A stretch of DNA of 26,881 nucleotides, from positions 1 to 26,881 of IMG/VR virus record IMGVR_UViG_3300011113_000691; one strand, 5' to 3'. Source of the DNA: a virus. The notes below the pieces were generated by a model. That model was not told the DNA's origin. It was given only the letters and a program-made list of their open reading frames with translations, and did not search any database. Each line of letters opens with the position of its first letter. Positions within the stretch are counted from its first letter, which is position 1. Positions 1-5,921 of the stretch are shown in pieces. A program made the translations under genes and the position numbers.

Positions 1-32
1 ATCAGAAAACCTCCGAGGTTTTCTGATTTTTT
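1..32 (+). terminator. Rho-independent terminator of an upstream gene
   Basis: A perfect 12-bp stem (1-12 with 16-27) closes a 3-base CCG loop and is followed by six T residues. It should end a plus-strand transcript that enters from outside the window. Confidence 0.85.
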
Positions 33-195
33 ATCCTCCATTTCATTCCGGATAGTAGTCTGGACGGGACGCCTCCTGGACGGGATGGCGCAGGTATCGA
101 GAGGACCGGGCGTTTCCCCCAAACTAATTTAATTTCTTATCGGTCCTACACTCAGAACCGAGCGAGACGTAACCCCTTATATCCCAAGGGTTTAC

Positions 196-223
196 TTGAC
201 TTGTCCCTTCTATGGGGTATATT
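196..223 (+). promoter_or_regulatory. Early-type promoter TTGACT-N16-TATATT
   Basis: TTGACT at 196-201 and TATATT at 218-223, 16 bases apart as in the other early promoters of this window. The expected start is about 230, just before the long hairpin at 242-304. Whether it drives an ORF or a structured RNA is unclear. Confidence 0.55.
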
Positions 224-235
224 ATGGTACTGTTC

Positions 236-634
236 ATGCGTCCGATAGCCCTCCCTGCCCCTGTGCGCGTTATTATCAGACTTGTCGGGGCAGGGAGTTA
301 TCGGATGTTTATGGCCTCCCGGGTTATCGGTGCTATACTTATCACCCTCGGGGTTATCGGTCTAGCCGGCGCTATGGTTATTCGCCCTATTCAAGAAAAT
401 AAAATTTCTCTAAGGACGGGACAGAACCTGGACGGGACCCAGAGCTCTTCGTCTTCCCAGATCTATGGCTACTATCAAGGGCCATTCAGGCCCTTGAAGA
501 CCGGTAGCTACACGTACCTGGACGGGATTCAGAGCTCTGGGACGGTATTTCCCATTTTTAAACAAAATTGTCCAAATGCTGGACGGTACGAAGACCTGGA
601 TGGCTTTCTGGTCCCTTCAAACCCTCAAAAATAA
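236..634 (+). CDS. Doubtful ORF, possible small membrane protein
   Basis: The frame is open for 132 codons from ATG 236, six bases after the expected start of the promoter at 196-223; ATG 212 lies inside the promoter spacer. Residues about 29-48 form one hydrophobic segment (VIGAILITLGVIGLAGAMVI). The second half carries the repeated LDG(T/I)QSS, which is simply the translated DNA repeat. No Shine-Dalgarno sequence and no recognised family. The same bases form strong hairpins (242-304 and 468-508), so this could equally be a structured RNA that happens to be open in one frame. I recognise no function. Confidence 0.3.
   Translation: MRPIALPAPVRVIIRLVGAGSYRMFMASRVIGAILITLGVIGLAGAMVIRPIQENKISLRTGQNLDGTQSSSSSQIYGYYQGPFRPLKTGSYTYLDGIQSSGTVFPIFKQNCPNAGRYEDLDGFLVPSNPQK
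242..304 (+). other. Long imperfect stem-loop
   Basis: CTCCCTGCCCC (251-261) pairs perfectly with GGGGCAGGGAG (287-297). The outer CCGATA (242-247) pairs with TATCGG (299-304) across a small internal loop. This gives 17 bp around a 25-base loop. It lies 12 bases after the predicted start at 230. A second nested hairpin lies at 468-508 (CAAGGGCC/GGCCCTTG inside GCTAC/GTAGC). The two suggest a structured transcript. Confidence 0.5.
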
Positions 635-1005
635 TTAAAATTCTGGACGGCATATAGAATCCGTACCTGCAGTGTCGGACAGTGTACACAAATTGTCCAA
701 ATTAAAGAATAATTTGTCGTAATATACGATTTAAGGGCTCTTATAGAGGGGTACCTGGATAGGTTTTTGTAAAAACCCTTAAAGATCTCTCAAAATTTAA
801 TAAAATTTGTGTTATTAATCTCTGTATAAGGCTATTAGAGGCTTTAGATGCCTCGGATGCCTCTGGAGCGGTTGGAGTGGCTGAAAGGGCTTGGCGGGGG
901 GTTTAAAGACTATTAAAGGGGTTTTAGAGGGATGGGGTCTAACTCAAACTTTCTAAAATATTCTTCAAATTTCTTTACCCCTCTTCCGCCTATACAGACC
1001 CCTCT
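635..1005. other. Gene-free stretch, G-run rich
   Basis: No open frame on either strand has a credible start, a Shine-Dalgarno sequence or a recognisable product. The segment 860-940 is rich in GG and GGGG runs (for example GGCGGGGGG near 895), unlike the A+T-rich remainder of the window. No terminator, tRNA or strong promoter was recognised. Confidence 0.4.
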
Positions 1006-1422
1006 TTACCCCTCTTTAGAATCATCCTCTACTGGCTCAATATTCTCCATATCAGCCTTATCAATAACATACGCTGATATGGTCTTTTTCTTTTCTATAT
1101 GGTGGGCTTTCTTTATTCGATTTAACCCGTCTGTAATGGAAATAGTACCGTCTTCTTGCCTTACCCCCAATACTGGTACGCTGGTATCAGCCTTTTCCAT
1201 TCTTTCTCTATGATCTTTATTATCCATATCATATTGCTTATCCCACCATTCTAAAGCATCAGTTTGGGATATGGGCAAATCTTTTACAAAAAATTCTTTC
1301 TTTGATTTGGCAAAATTGTAGATATCCTTGACTCGGTACTTCTTCCCAGTCTCGTCATTTGTGGCGATCTGTTGATCCCAATTTTCTACGGCTTCTGTTA
1401 AAAATTTTTTGAAACTTTTCAT
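1006..1422 (-). CDS. ParB-like domain protein with capsid-targeting leader
   Basis: 138 aa. The N-terminus MKSFKKFLTE|AVEN matches the T4 internal-protein leader type (MKTYQEFIAE|A in T4 IPIII), with an LTE prohead-protease site after residue 10. Residues about 81-121 (SVPVLGVRQEDGTISITDGLNRI, then SAYVID) resemble the start of the ParB/sulfiredoxin fold, in which DGLHR is the typical motif; here it is DGLNR at 98-102. I infer a protein packaged in the head and trimmed, with a nucleotide- or DNA-related role. It is the last gene of the 2251-to-1006 operon, starting 6 bases after the stop of the gene before it. The leader is a clear pattern match; the ParB call is moderate. Confidence 0.75.
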   Translation of the reverse strand: MKSFKKFLTEAVENWDQQIATNDETGKKYRVKDIYNFAKSKKEFFVKDLPISQTDALEWWDKQYDMDNKDHRERMEKADTSVPVLGVRQEDGTISITDGLNRIKKAHHIEKKKTISAYVIDKADMENIEPVEDDSKEG

Positions 1423-1428
1423 AAAATT

Positions 1429-1791
1429 TTAGTCGAAGTGGTAATCGACATCCTTGAGTTTGTATCCTCTGTCTGTTAGCCCCTTTACAGTCTTGTGGGC
1501 TGCTTCCCGAATATTCTCATCTGAACCGATTGGGAAGTGTTCTTCCTTGCCCTCTGAATTTATCATTTTTACTGTTGCCTTAAACTTTTTAGTATGAGGC
1601 ATGTCTAGATAGACATCATAATTTTCATGAATTTCTTCTTCGGCTTCTTTTTTTATTTCTTTCATCGGCTTTTCAATTCTTTGTTCAGTTTGCCGATCTT
1701 TTCTTTCTTTCTTTTCTAAAAATTCGGGACTTAAGGTTGTTTCCTCTGCCCCCAATTTTTGCTCTTTGATGTAATTTTTAAAACTTTTCAT
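1429..1791 (-). CDS. Small charged virion-type protein with capsid-targeting leader
   Basis: 120 aa. The leader MKSFKNYIKE|QKLG ends in IKE, a likely prohead-protease site. Residues about 17-60 are extremely rich in Lys and Glu and predicted helical or coiled coil (EKKERKDRQTEQRIEK). The C-terminal half looks like a small alpha/beta domain (YDVYLDMP, FKATVKMINSEGKEE, and a final helix with LTDRGYKLKDVDYHFD). It starts one base after the stop of the upstream gene (TAA-T-ATG), so translation is probably coupled. No family recognised; the leader suggests an internal head protein. Confidence 0.75.
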   Translation of the reverse strand: MKSFKNYIKEQKLGAEETTLSPEFLEKKERKDRQTEQRIEKPMKEIKKEAEEEIHENYDVYLDMPHTKKFKATVKMINSEGKEEHFPIGSDENIREAAHKTVKGLTDRGYKLKDVDYHFD

Positions 1792-1792
1792 A

Positions 1793-2251
1793 TTAGTATT
1801 GGGCGGAGCCTACGTGCTTTTGATAAGTTGTTGCAAATATGTCGGGAGCCACAACTCCATAATCACCTTCTCCATGTCGAACAATCATATCACCTGGATT
1901 ATACGAAAGTTCACCCCAAGAAGTTTTTAAAACTCCGGAGTGATCTGCTGGTCGAACTTGTTTTAATATTTTTTTAGGTGTTGCAATTCCCTTTTCATCT
2001 ACATCATAAAGAGCTTCAAATCTATCGGGAGCAATTGGATATCTTTCACCTTTTGGCCCAGTTACTATGCTGTGCCCCGCTTCATATTTTACCGGGCCTT
2101 CCAGAGTTTCAATGGTTCCCGCATCTTTTGCAATTTCATATTGAATTGGTTTTGGTGGTTTGAATGCAGTAAAAGTAGTGTCGTGTTCAAACCAATCATC
2201 TGTAATACCGGTTTGAGGTTGTTCCATTAAAAATTGTTTAAACTTTTTCAT
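1793..2251 (-). CDS. Capsid-targeted protein with two internal PGD-type repeats
   Basis: 152 aa. Start ATG 2251 is fixed by a late promoter 5 bases upstream and by the leader MKKFKQFLME|QPQ with an LME site; the open frame runs much further upstream but only antisense to the 2354 gene. Two repeats of about 32 residues are visible: 51-83 (GPVKYEAGHSIVTGPKGERYPIAPDRFEALYD) and 112-143 (WGELSYNPGDMIVRHGEGDYGVVAPDIFATTY). Both have the form PGD-x-I(V)-x6-Y-x-V-x2-D-x-F-x2-(T/L)Y, seen in various phage and bacterial proteins of unknown role. First gene of a three-gene operon. Internal head protein is the inference. Confidence 0.8.
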   Translation of the reverse strand: MKKFKQFLMEQPQTGITDDWFEHDTTFTAFKPPKPIQYEIAKDAGTIETLEGPVKYEAGHSIVTGPKGERYPIAPDRFEALYDVDEKGIATPKKILKQVRPADHSGVLKTSWGELSYNPGDMIVRHGEGDYGVVAPDIFATTYQKHVGSAQY

Positions 2252-2256
2252 GTAAC

Positions 2257-2264
2257 TATTTATG
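2257..2264 (-). promoter_or_regulatory. Late promoter CATAAATA
   Basis: On the minus strand CATAAATA is followed by 5 bases and the ATG at 2251. It matches the T4 late consensus TATAAATA in 7 of 8 positions. Confidence 0.75.
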
Positions 2265-2284
2265 CCCTTTTTGTTCCCAAGTCG

Positions 2285-2312
2285 TTGACTGGGAGTGCCT
2301 AGGTGATATAGT
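2285..2312 (+). promoter_or_regulatory. Early promoter TTGACT-N16-TATAGT
   Basis: TTGACT at 2285-2290 and TATAGT at 2307-2312. The expected start is near 2319, leaving a leader of about 35 bases that carries a Shine-Dalgarno sequence, in contrast with the leaderless promoters downstream. Confidence 0.75.
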
Positions 2313-2353
2313 ATGAGCCTAACAGCAATCACCCCCTCCATAGGAGTATGCAA

Positions 2354-2986
2354 GTGAAAAGTTTGGCCATCAAAGTAAAATCCTACCCCCGTCACAAGCC
2401 CATACTCACCAAGAAAATCAAAATTGAGATTGATTCTGAACTTGCTTCGGGTCCTAAAAATGTGAGTGTGACGGCAATTGTCTATACCAAAAAAGAAATC
2501 CCAAACCGCCTGATTAACAGCGCACCCGATGGTGCGAGTGCATTCTTTTTGGATAATGCGGCAGAAGAAAACAACCCAAAGCAGTTTGGTCTCAAGTTTT
2601 TTTACTATCGTGCGACGGAAGCCTATTGCGCTTGGAAGCGTCAACAGTTGGCGGCAGAAGTTGGCCTTGCTCCTCCCGTTGGTAAAATGATTGTCTTGAT
2701 GCATGGTAATCGAATTCTTCACTACGGCTATCAAACTGCTGTTGCCAATACTGACTTTAAACAGTCAGATATCAGTCCAAAACTGGTTAACGAGTTGAGC
2801 AAAAATCTTGAAAAAATTAATATTCCTGAAGACTATTGTGTTGACTGCTGTTGTACTTACGATGATGACGGCAATCCTGTTTACGATAGTGTTCTTGGAG
2901 AAGATCTTCATCAGAATAACTATGCCATTTGGCGAGGCAATCTAGTTTGCATTGATTTCGGCATTGATTCGGTGTCTTCTTCTTGA
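2354..2986 (+). CDS. Protein kinase-like (APH-fold-like) protein
   Basis: 210 aa from GTG 2354. ATG 2348 is also in frame but lies one base from the AGGAG at 2342-2346, whereas GTG 2354 is 7 bases away, so GTG is preferred. The C-terminus holds the catalytic signature of the kinase/aminoglycoside phosphotransferase fold: D184-L-H-Q-N-N189, the correct D-to-N spacing, then a short strand and I-D201-F-G203. Upstream, a segment with EAYCAWKRQQLAAEVGLAPPVG fits the helix-C region of small phage kinase-like proteins (GLAPPV is common there). The protein stops eight residues after DFG, so the usual activation segment and C-lobe are missing. It may be a minimal kinase or a substrate-binding mimic. 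First gene of the plus-strand early block. Confidence 0.6.
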   Translation: MKSLAIKVKSYPRHKPILTKKIKIEIDSELASGPKNVSVTAIVYTKKEIPNRLINSAPDGASAFFLDNAAEENNPKQFGLKFFYYRATEAYCAWKRQQLAAEVGLAPPVGKMIVLMHGNRILHYGYQTAVANTDFKQSDISPKLVNELSKNLEKINIPEDYCVDCCCTYDDDGNPVYDSVLGEDLHQNNYAIWRGNLVCIDFGIDSVSSS

Positions 2987-3010
2987 CTAACCTTTAACAC
3001 GGAGTATAAT
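2983..3010 (+). promoter_or_regulatory. Early promoter TTGACT-N16-TATAAT-N6-ATG
   Basis: TTGACT 2983-2988, TATAAT 3005-3010, start codon at 3017. The -35 overlaps the stop codon of the kinase-like gene. The expected transcription start coincides with the A of the ATG, so the message should be leaderless. Confidence 0.85.
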
Positions 3011-3016
3011 AAGACT

Positions 3017-3316
3017 ATGAACACCGAGAAGAACTATGTTGTCATCACTTTTGATAGACATGGACAATTCGATGGCCCTCCGTATCTTGCTACAGAAGAG
3101 GAAGCCATCAATGATTGCCTTGAATTCAATATTGGTCACTGCGGATTTGATGGGGAGAGTGAGCAACTAACTGAAGATATTGGCAAGGTTGAAGATTTGC
3201 TGAAGAAAAAGCAATACAAAGAGGCTTGGGAACTTTGGGTGGATTTGGAGCTTATTGATGAGTGCTCTCGCCATATGGGGTGGTACGAGTTGGGAAAGAA
3301 GGAAAAAACACTATGA
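3017..3316 (+). CDS. Small acidic phage protein of unknown function
   Basis: 99 aa, first gene behind the leaderless early promoter at 2983-3010. No Shine-Dalgarno sequence precedes the ATG. The N-terminal part reads as a beta strand (NYVVITFDRHGQF) followed by an acidic helix (EEEAINDCLEF); the C-terminal part is helical and Trp-rich (KEAWELWVDLELIDECSRHMGWYELG). Its stop overlaps the next start as ATGA, which argues for co-translation with the 145-aa gene. No family recognised. Confidence 0.75.
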   Translation: MNTEKNYVVITFDRHGQFDGPPYLATEEEAINDCLEFNIGHCGFDGESEQLTEDIGKVEDLLKKKQYKEAWELWVDLELIDECSRHMGWYELGKKEKTL

Positions 3317-3750
3317 ACAAGACTATCGCAATGAAATGGGTCAAGGCTCTTCGCTCTGGCAAGTACGAACAGGGTGTGGGATTTCTCTGTCAGGTCAACA
3401 GCAAGGGCAAGAAGCACTGCTGCTTGGGTGTTCTGACCGAGATGTATCAGGCCGAGCAGAAGGCTAAGAAGAAGAAAGTTATTCCCACCAAAGTCTCTGA
3501 CGAGTATATTGATGACTCTACTGCAGTATCTGGGTTGAAACTACTTGAAGTCGTGAAGTACGGCGGTGGTGAGGATGCTGCTCAGGGACTTCCCGTTGCC
3601 GTCAAGCGTTGGGCTGGCATGGAGGGCAGGCTTGGGGAGTTTGGTGATGACTGCCACGATTACTACAAAAGTCTGTCGCACATGAATGATAGCGGTTGGT
3701 CGTTCAAAAAGATTGCCAACTTCATCGAAAAGAACTACGAGAATCTTTGA
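3313..3750 (+). CDS. Conserved phage protein of the CCLGVL type, unknown function
   Basis: 145 aa. ATG 3313 is chosen because it overlaps the preceding stop as ATGA; the frame is open further upstream. The start MNKTIAMKWVKALRSGKYEQG followed by KKHCCLGVLTEMYQ is a pattern I know from many phage proteins of unknown function, where a short basic helix is followed by a CCLGVL motif and later a segment like GLPVAVKRWAGM. The C-terminus (SHMNDSGWSFKKIANFIEKNY) is also typical of that family. No enzymatic motif. Early gene, co-transcribed with the 99-aa gene. Confidence 0.8.
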   Translation: MNKTIAMKWVKALRSGKYEQGVGFLCQVNSKGKKHCCLGVLTEMYQAEQKAKKKKVIPTKVSDEYIDDSTAVSGLKLLEVVKYGGGEDAAQGLPVAVKRWAGMEGRLGEFGDDCHDYYKSLSHMNDSGWSFKKIANFIEKNYENL

Positions 3751-3791
3751 TGCCCGACTACCAACCCATAGATTCTCTTTCTTATCCTTGA
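3750..3791 (+). pseudogene. 13-codon remnant duplicating the start of the 4005 gene
   Basis: The bases 3750-3774 match 4005-4029 at 23 of 25 positions, encoding MPDYQPID against MPNYQPID. After this the frame runs into a TGA that sits on the -35 of the next promoter. The remnant begins on the last base of the preceding stop (TGATG). The most economical reading is that a promoter-plus-gene cassette (3775-4004) was inserted with duplication of the target, leaving a stub of the original start. Confidence 0.6.
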
Positions 3792-3815
3792 CTTACCTAC
3801 CAACGAGAGTATACT
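3788..3815 (+). promoter_or_regulatory. Early promoter TTGACT-N16-TATACT-N6-ATG
   Basis: TTGACT 3788-3793, TATACT 3810-3815, ATG at 3822. Same exact spacing as at 2983; a leaderless message is expected. Confidence 0.85.
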
Positions 3816-3821
3816 AATACC

Positions 3822-3998
3822 ATGGCTACCAAGACTAAAAAGACTTCTACCTCGCTTACTGATCGTGTGGACAACATGATTGAAAAAATTTCTGATCTTG
3901 CGTGCGAAGTGAGTGATGGTAATCTCAGCCCCAATCAGGTCTATGACCGGTTGGACAAGATTTGTTCCGACCTTAAAAACATGCGGGACTTCCTGTAA
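3822..3998 (+). CDS. Small helical protein on a repeat-flanked cassette
   Basis: 58 aa, behind its own leaderless promoter. The N-terminus is basic and Thr/Ser-rich (MATKTKKTSTSLTDR); the rest forms two predicted amphipathic helices (VDNMIEKISDLACEVSDG and PNQVYDRLDKICSDLKNMRDFL), suggesting a small helical hairpin or dimer. It lies between the two copies of a 25-base direct repeat, so it looks like a recently gained single-gene module. No family recognised. Confidence 0.7.
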   Translation: MATKTKKTSTSLTDRVDNMIEKISDLACEVSDGNLSPNQVYDRLDKICSDLKNMRDFL

Positions 3999-4004
3999 AG
4001 TACT

Positions 4005-4244
4005 ATGCCCAACTACCAACCAATAGATTACCGCCTACGTTGCCATACCAAGCGCACCGATCTCCCTGCGGATGTTCTGCGGGACATTGGTGAGGCGTAT
4101 GCGGAGATTACGAGATTGCAGCAGGAACGTGACGAGGCAAGGCGGGAAATCTGTGAGTCAACAGCAGAGTCTGCGGACCTATACCCAAGAGAGTTTGCCG
4201 AAAAGATGGGTTGGGACTGCTACAAGGAGAACACCAATGTCTGA
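4005..4244 (+). CDS. Small phage protein, unknown function
   Basis: 79 aa. The sequence has a helical EITRLQQERDEARREICES segment and a C-terminus of the form FAEKMGWDCYKE. Its first 25 bases are duplicated at 3750. The stop overlaps the next gene by 8 bases. Proteins with such ERxxARRE helices are common in phage early regions, without known role. Probably translated by coupling or read-through from the cassette promoter at 3788. Confidence 0.75.
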   Translation: MPNYQPIDYRLRCHTKRTDLPADVLRDIGEAYAEITRLQQERDEARREICESTAESADLYPREFAEKMGWDCYKENTNV

Positions 4245-4419
4245 TGTAGACATCGTTACATGGCTCCGCAGCATTCTGCACAATGACCGTTCCGTTGAAC
4301 TTCGTTGTCAGGAAGCTGCCAATGAGATTGAGCGGTTGCGCACTGAACTTGAATATGTTAAGAATCAACTTGCAGATATGGAAGATGATTACTTCCGAAT
4401 CAGGAGGCACGATGAGTAA
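4237..4419 (+). CDS. Small coiled-coil phage protein
   Basis: 60 aa from ATG 4237, which lies inside the end of the preceding gene. The pattern W-L-R-x20-C-Q-E-A-A-N-E-I-E-R-L-R-x-E-L belongs to a very common group of small phage proteins that end in a coiled coil (here residues about 27-52). The 5908 gene has the same organisation. No function is known for this group. Overlaps the next start by 8 bases. Confidence 0.75.
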   Translation: MSDVDIVTWLRSILHNDRSVELRCQEAANEIERLRTELEYVKNQLADMEDDYFRIRRHDE

Positions 4420-4726
4420 GAAGATGACCAAAGAGCGTTGGAACTACCTCATGCAGCCTTTCGATGGCAATGAGGATGTCATGCTCACCGCAGAGGAACT
4501 GAACGAGGGATGGCATTGGTGCGAGGAGTGGGACGGTCTGCTCATCCATGTGGATGACGATGAGTTTGTCTCATGCACTTGTGGCTTCATGGAAAAGTTC
4601 CGCACACCGGAACGCATCAAAGCAATGCAGGACAAGATTGCCAAGTGGAAGGGTCCGCAGGACGCGATGCAGCGGCTTGCTGACTTGGATGAAGAGTTGG
4701 GATTGAATCCCGGACAGGAAAAATAA
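4412..4726 (+). CDS. Conserved phage protein of the GWHxCxEWDG type
   Basis: 104 aa. ATG 4412 is preceded by a full AGGAGG (4402-4407), the best Shine-Dalgarno sequence of the window, although spacing is only 4 bases. The central motif L-T-x-E-E-L-x-E-G-W-H-W-C-x-E-W-D-G-L-L-I, followed by an acidic run and C-T-C-G-F, is a family I recognise from many phage genomes without assigned function; the three Cys and His could bind metal. Last of four overlapping genes. Its composition is more G+C-rich than the virion genes. Confidence 0.8.
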   Translation: MSKKMTKERWNYLMQPFDGNEDVMLTAEELNEGWHWCEEWDGLLIHVDDDEFVSCTCGFMEKFRTPERIKAMQDKIAKWKGPQDAMQRLADLDEELGLNPGQEK

Positions 4727-4728
4727 AA

Positions 4729-5190
4729 ATGGGTATTGCAACATCTACAATTTACGGACAGGGCCAAAGCTTTTCTAGATCAGTAGACCAAGGCTCTACT
4801 TATCTTGAGTATTCTTATACTAATAGAATTGGATTTGATTCAAATTTTGAAATCACCACGCCTATTAGACCGTCCCTTTATTGTCCTACCGTCAGTAATT
4901 ATCCACAGGTTGACAAGTCTTTCTTCATGGGATCATTTGATGGGTTTTGGGTTCATAAAATTTATAATGATGGACACCTTGTAATGACTGTTCAGGGTGT
5001 CAATCAAGATTTGTTTATTCCAACACAGCATGACCGTGTGGAAAGTGTTTCTATGGGAAACATGACTAATGAGGTTATTCCATGCCCGGATTGTCCGGTG
5101 CGACCTCCGGTTCCTGCACCTGGAGTTAGTGTTTTAATTTGTGTTGCAACTATTTGCGCTTTCACTAGATCGCGTCTAAATAAAACGTGA
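4729..5190 (+). CDS. Surface-type protein with PEP-CTERM-like tail
   Basis: 153 aa. The body is Ser/Tyr-rich and looks beta-structured (STYLEYSYTNRIGF, DGFWVHKIYNDGHLVMTVQG). The C-terminus carries CPDCPVRPPVPAPG, a hydrophobic stretch (VSVLICVATICAF) and a final basic RSRLNKT. This order, VPxPG plus membrane segment plus Arg cluster, is the layout of exosortase-recognised PEP-CTERM tails, but there is no signal peptide at the N-terminus, so a simple tail-anchored membrane protein is at least as likely. The start ATG 4729 is 2 bases after the preceding stop. It is translationally coupled to the next gene (GTGA overlap). Confidence 0.65.
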   Translation: MGIATSTIYGQGQSFSRSVDQGSTYLEYSYTNRIGFDSNFEITTPIRPSLYCPTVSNYPQVDKSFFMGSFDGFWVHKIYNDGHLVMTVQGVNQDLFIPTQHDRVESVSMGNMTNEVIPCPDCPVRPPVPAPGVSVLICVATICAFTRSRLNKT

Positions 5191-5312
5191 ATAGCAGCGG
5201 TATACCATATTCAATACCTTTATGGGCTTTTATAGCAGTTGTTTGCTTACCAATTATTGGAGCAATATTTGCTGAAATATTAATATGGTGGAAAAATAAA
5301 GATAGATATTGA
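5187..5312 (+). CDS. 41-aa single-pass membrane peptide
   Basis: GTG 5187 overlaps the stop of the 153-aa gene (GTGA). The peptide begins MNSSGIPYS, followed by one membrane helix (LWAFIAVVCLPIIGAIFAEILIW) and a charged end (KNKDRY). Coupling to a tail-anchored protein suggests that the two act together in the membrane. A role in lysis (holin- or spanin-like) is possible but nothing specific shows it. The gene ends 2 bases before tRNA-Pro. Confidence 0.6.
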   Translation: MNSSGIPYSIPLWAFIAVVCLPIIGAIFAEILIWWKNKDRY

Positions 5313-5314
5313 TA

Positions 5315-5388
5315 CGGGTATTAGCTCAGCTTGGTAGAGCGCTTGCTTTGGGAGCAAGAAGTCGTTGGTTCAAATCCAGCATGCCCGA
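5315..5388 (+). tRNA. tRNA-Pro (TGG)
   Basis: Full cloverleaf. The acceptor CGGGTAT pairs with ATGCCCG, anticodon loop TTTGGGA gives TGG, T-arm GTTGG-TTCAAAT-CCAGC, discriminator A; no encoded CCA. It lies between a membrane peptide and the early promoter at 5393. Confidence 0.93.
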
Positions 5389-5392
5389 TTAC

Positions 5393-5420
5393 TTGACTAA
5401 TTCATTGGATGGGATATAAT
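5393..5420 (+). promoter_or_regulatory. Early promoter TTGACT-N16-TATAAT-N6-ATG
   Basis: TTGACT 5393-5398, TATAAT 5415-5420, ATG 5427. It begins 5 bases after the tRNA-Pro discriminator base. A leaderless message is expected; this promoter probably also feeds tRNA-Glu. Confidence 0.87.
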
Positions 5421-5426
5421 AAACAT

Positions 5427-5591
5427 ATGAAAACTCTATTGAATAAACTTGCAATTCCTTTCATTGTTCTTATTGCTATTAATATTATTGGGTTTATTTA
5501 TAGCAAAAACTTTGAGGGTGCTGTAATTGGAAGTATTGTTGGAATGATTGTTGCATTTCTTGCTACAGAAATTCGTGCTAAATTTGATTGA
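5427..5591 (+). CDS. 54-aa two-helix membrane peptide
   Basis: The start is placed at ATG 5427 by the promoter spacing; an upstream ATG at 5409 lies in the promoter itself. Two hydrophobic helices (LAIPFIVLIAINIIGFIY and AVIGSIVGMIVAFLATEI) are joined by a short KNFEG turn, with a basic RAKFD end. Unknown role; small two-helix phage peptides can be holins or membrane-protein modulators. It is followed after 5 bases by tRNA-Glu. Confidence 0.7.
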   Translation: MKTLLNKLAIPFIVLIAINIIGFIYSKNFEGAVIGSIVGMIVAFLATEIRAKFD

Positions 5592-5596
5592 TAAAA

Positions 5597-5670
5597 GGCC
5601 CCTTCGTCTAGTTGGTCCAGGACACGGCCCTTTCAAGGCCATAACATGGGTTCGAATCCCGTAGGGGTCA
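5597..5670 (+). tRNA. tRNA-Glu (TTC)
   Basis: The acceptor GGCCCCT pairs with AGGGGTC, anticodon loop CTTTCAA gives TTC, T-arm ATGGG-TTCGAAT-CCCGT, discriminator A. The outermost anticodon-stem pair is a C-A mismatch. The AGGGG of its 3' acceptor strand lies 5 bases upstream of the next start codon. Confidence 0.93.
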
Positions 5671-5672
5671 TT

Positions 5673-5921
5673 ATGAATAAGAAACAAGAAAAGTTATTTT
5701 GGTGGGCTGCAACTCTAGGTTCATATGCCCTTTCTCTTTATGTTGTCTATCGTATTTTAGTAGATCCTTCTGCTAAAAATATGGCTCTTGTACATACATT
5801 TGGTATGTCTCTTATTTGCTATCTTACCACCTCTGCTCTAATTTCCATTTATGATTACGAGTGGGAAGCCAATAAAAACAATGACTCCTTTAGAAAGGAT
5901 CCACACCGTGGAGACAAATGA
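5673..5921 (+). CDS. Small membrane protein, unknown function
   Basis: 82 aa from ATG 5673, two bases after the end of tRNA-Glu. Two hydrophobic segments: about residues 8-30 (LFWWAATLGSYALSLYVVYRILV) and 40-63 (LVHTFGMSLICYLTTSALISIY). The hydrophilic tail ends NNDSFRKDPHRGDK. The only Shine-Dalgarno-like sequence is AGGGG inside the tRNA-Glu acceptor stem, which would be removed if the tRNA is processed first. Overlaps the next gene. Confidence 0.65.
   Translation: MNKKQEKLFWWAATLGSYALSLYVVYRILVDPSAKNMALVHTFGMSLICYLTTSALISIYDYEWEANKNNDSFRKDPHRGDK

Larger units (their letters stand above)
61..650 (+). repeat. Dispersed TGGACGGGA motif, partly in pairs with 16-base period
   Basis: The decamer TGGACGGGAY or close variants occurs at 61, 77, 413 (AGGACGGGAC), 429, 519, 538 (one base inserted), 580, 597 (variant) and 644. 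Pairs 61/77 and 413/429 have an exact 16-base period; 580/597 has 17. All copies point the same way. A 22-base version, CCTGGACGGGAYYCAGAGCTCT, is present at 427-448 and 517-538 with 20 of 22 matches, and the second copy contains a perfect 10-base palindrome (530-539). Function is unknown; protein-binding iterons or decay of a tandem repeat are possible. Confidence 0.6.

Noticed and set aside
196-402. 68-codon Tyr/Arg/Pro-rich ORF
   Set aside because: It begins inside the -35 box, has low-complexity composition caused by the repeats and hairpin, and lacks any start signal.
932-1213. Plus-strand 93-codon ORF
   Set aside because: It is the antisense of the ParB-like gene, which has a convincing leader and operon position.
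1793-2734. Long 313-codon reading of the minus-strand frame
   Set aside because: The part beyond 2251 is antisense to the kinase-like gene; the late promoter and the MKKFKQFLME leader place the start at 2251.
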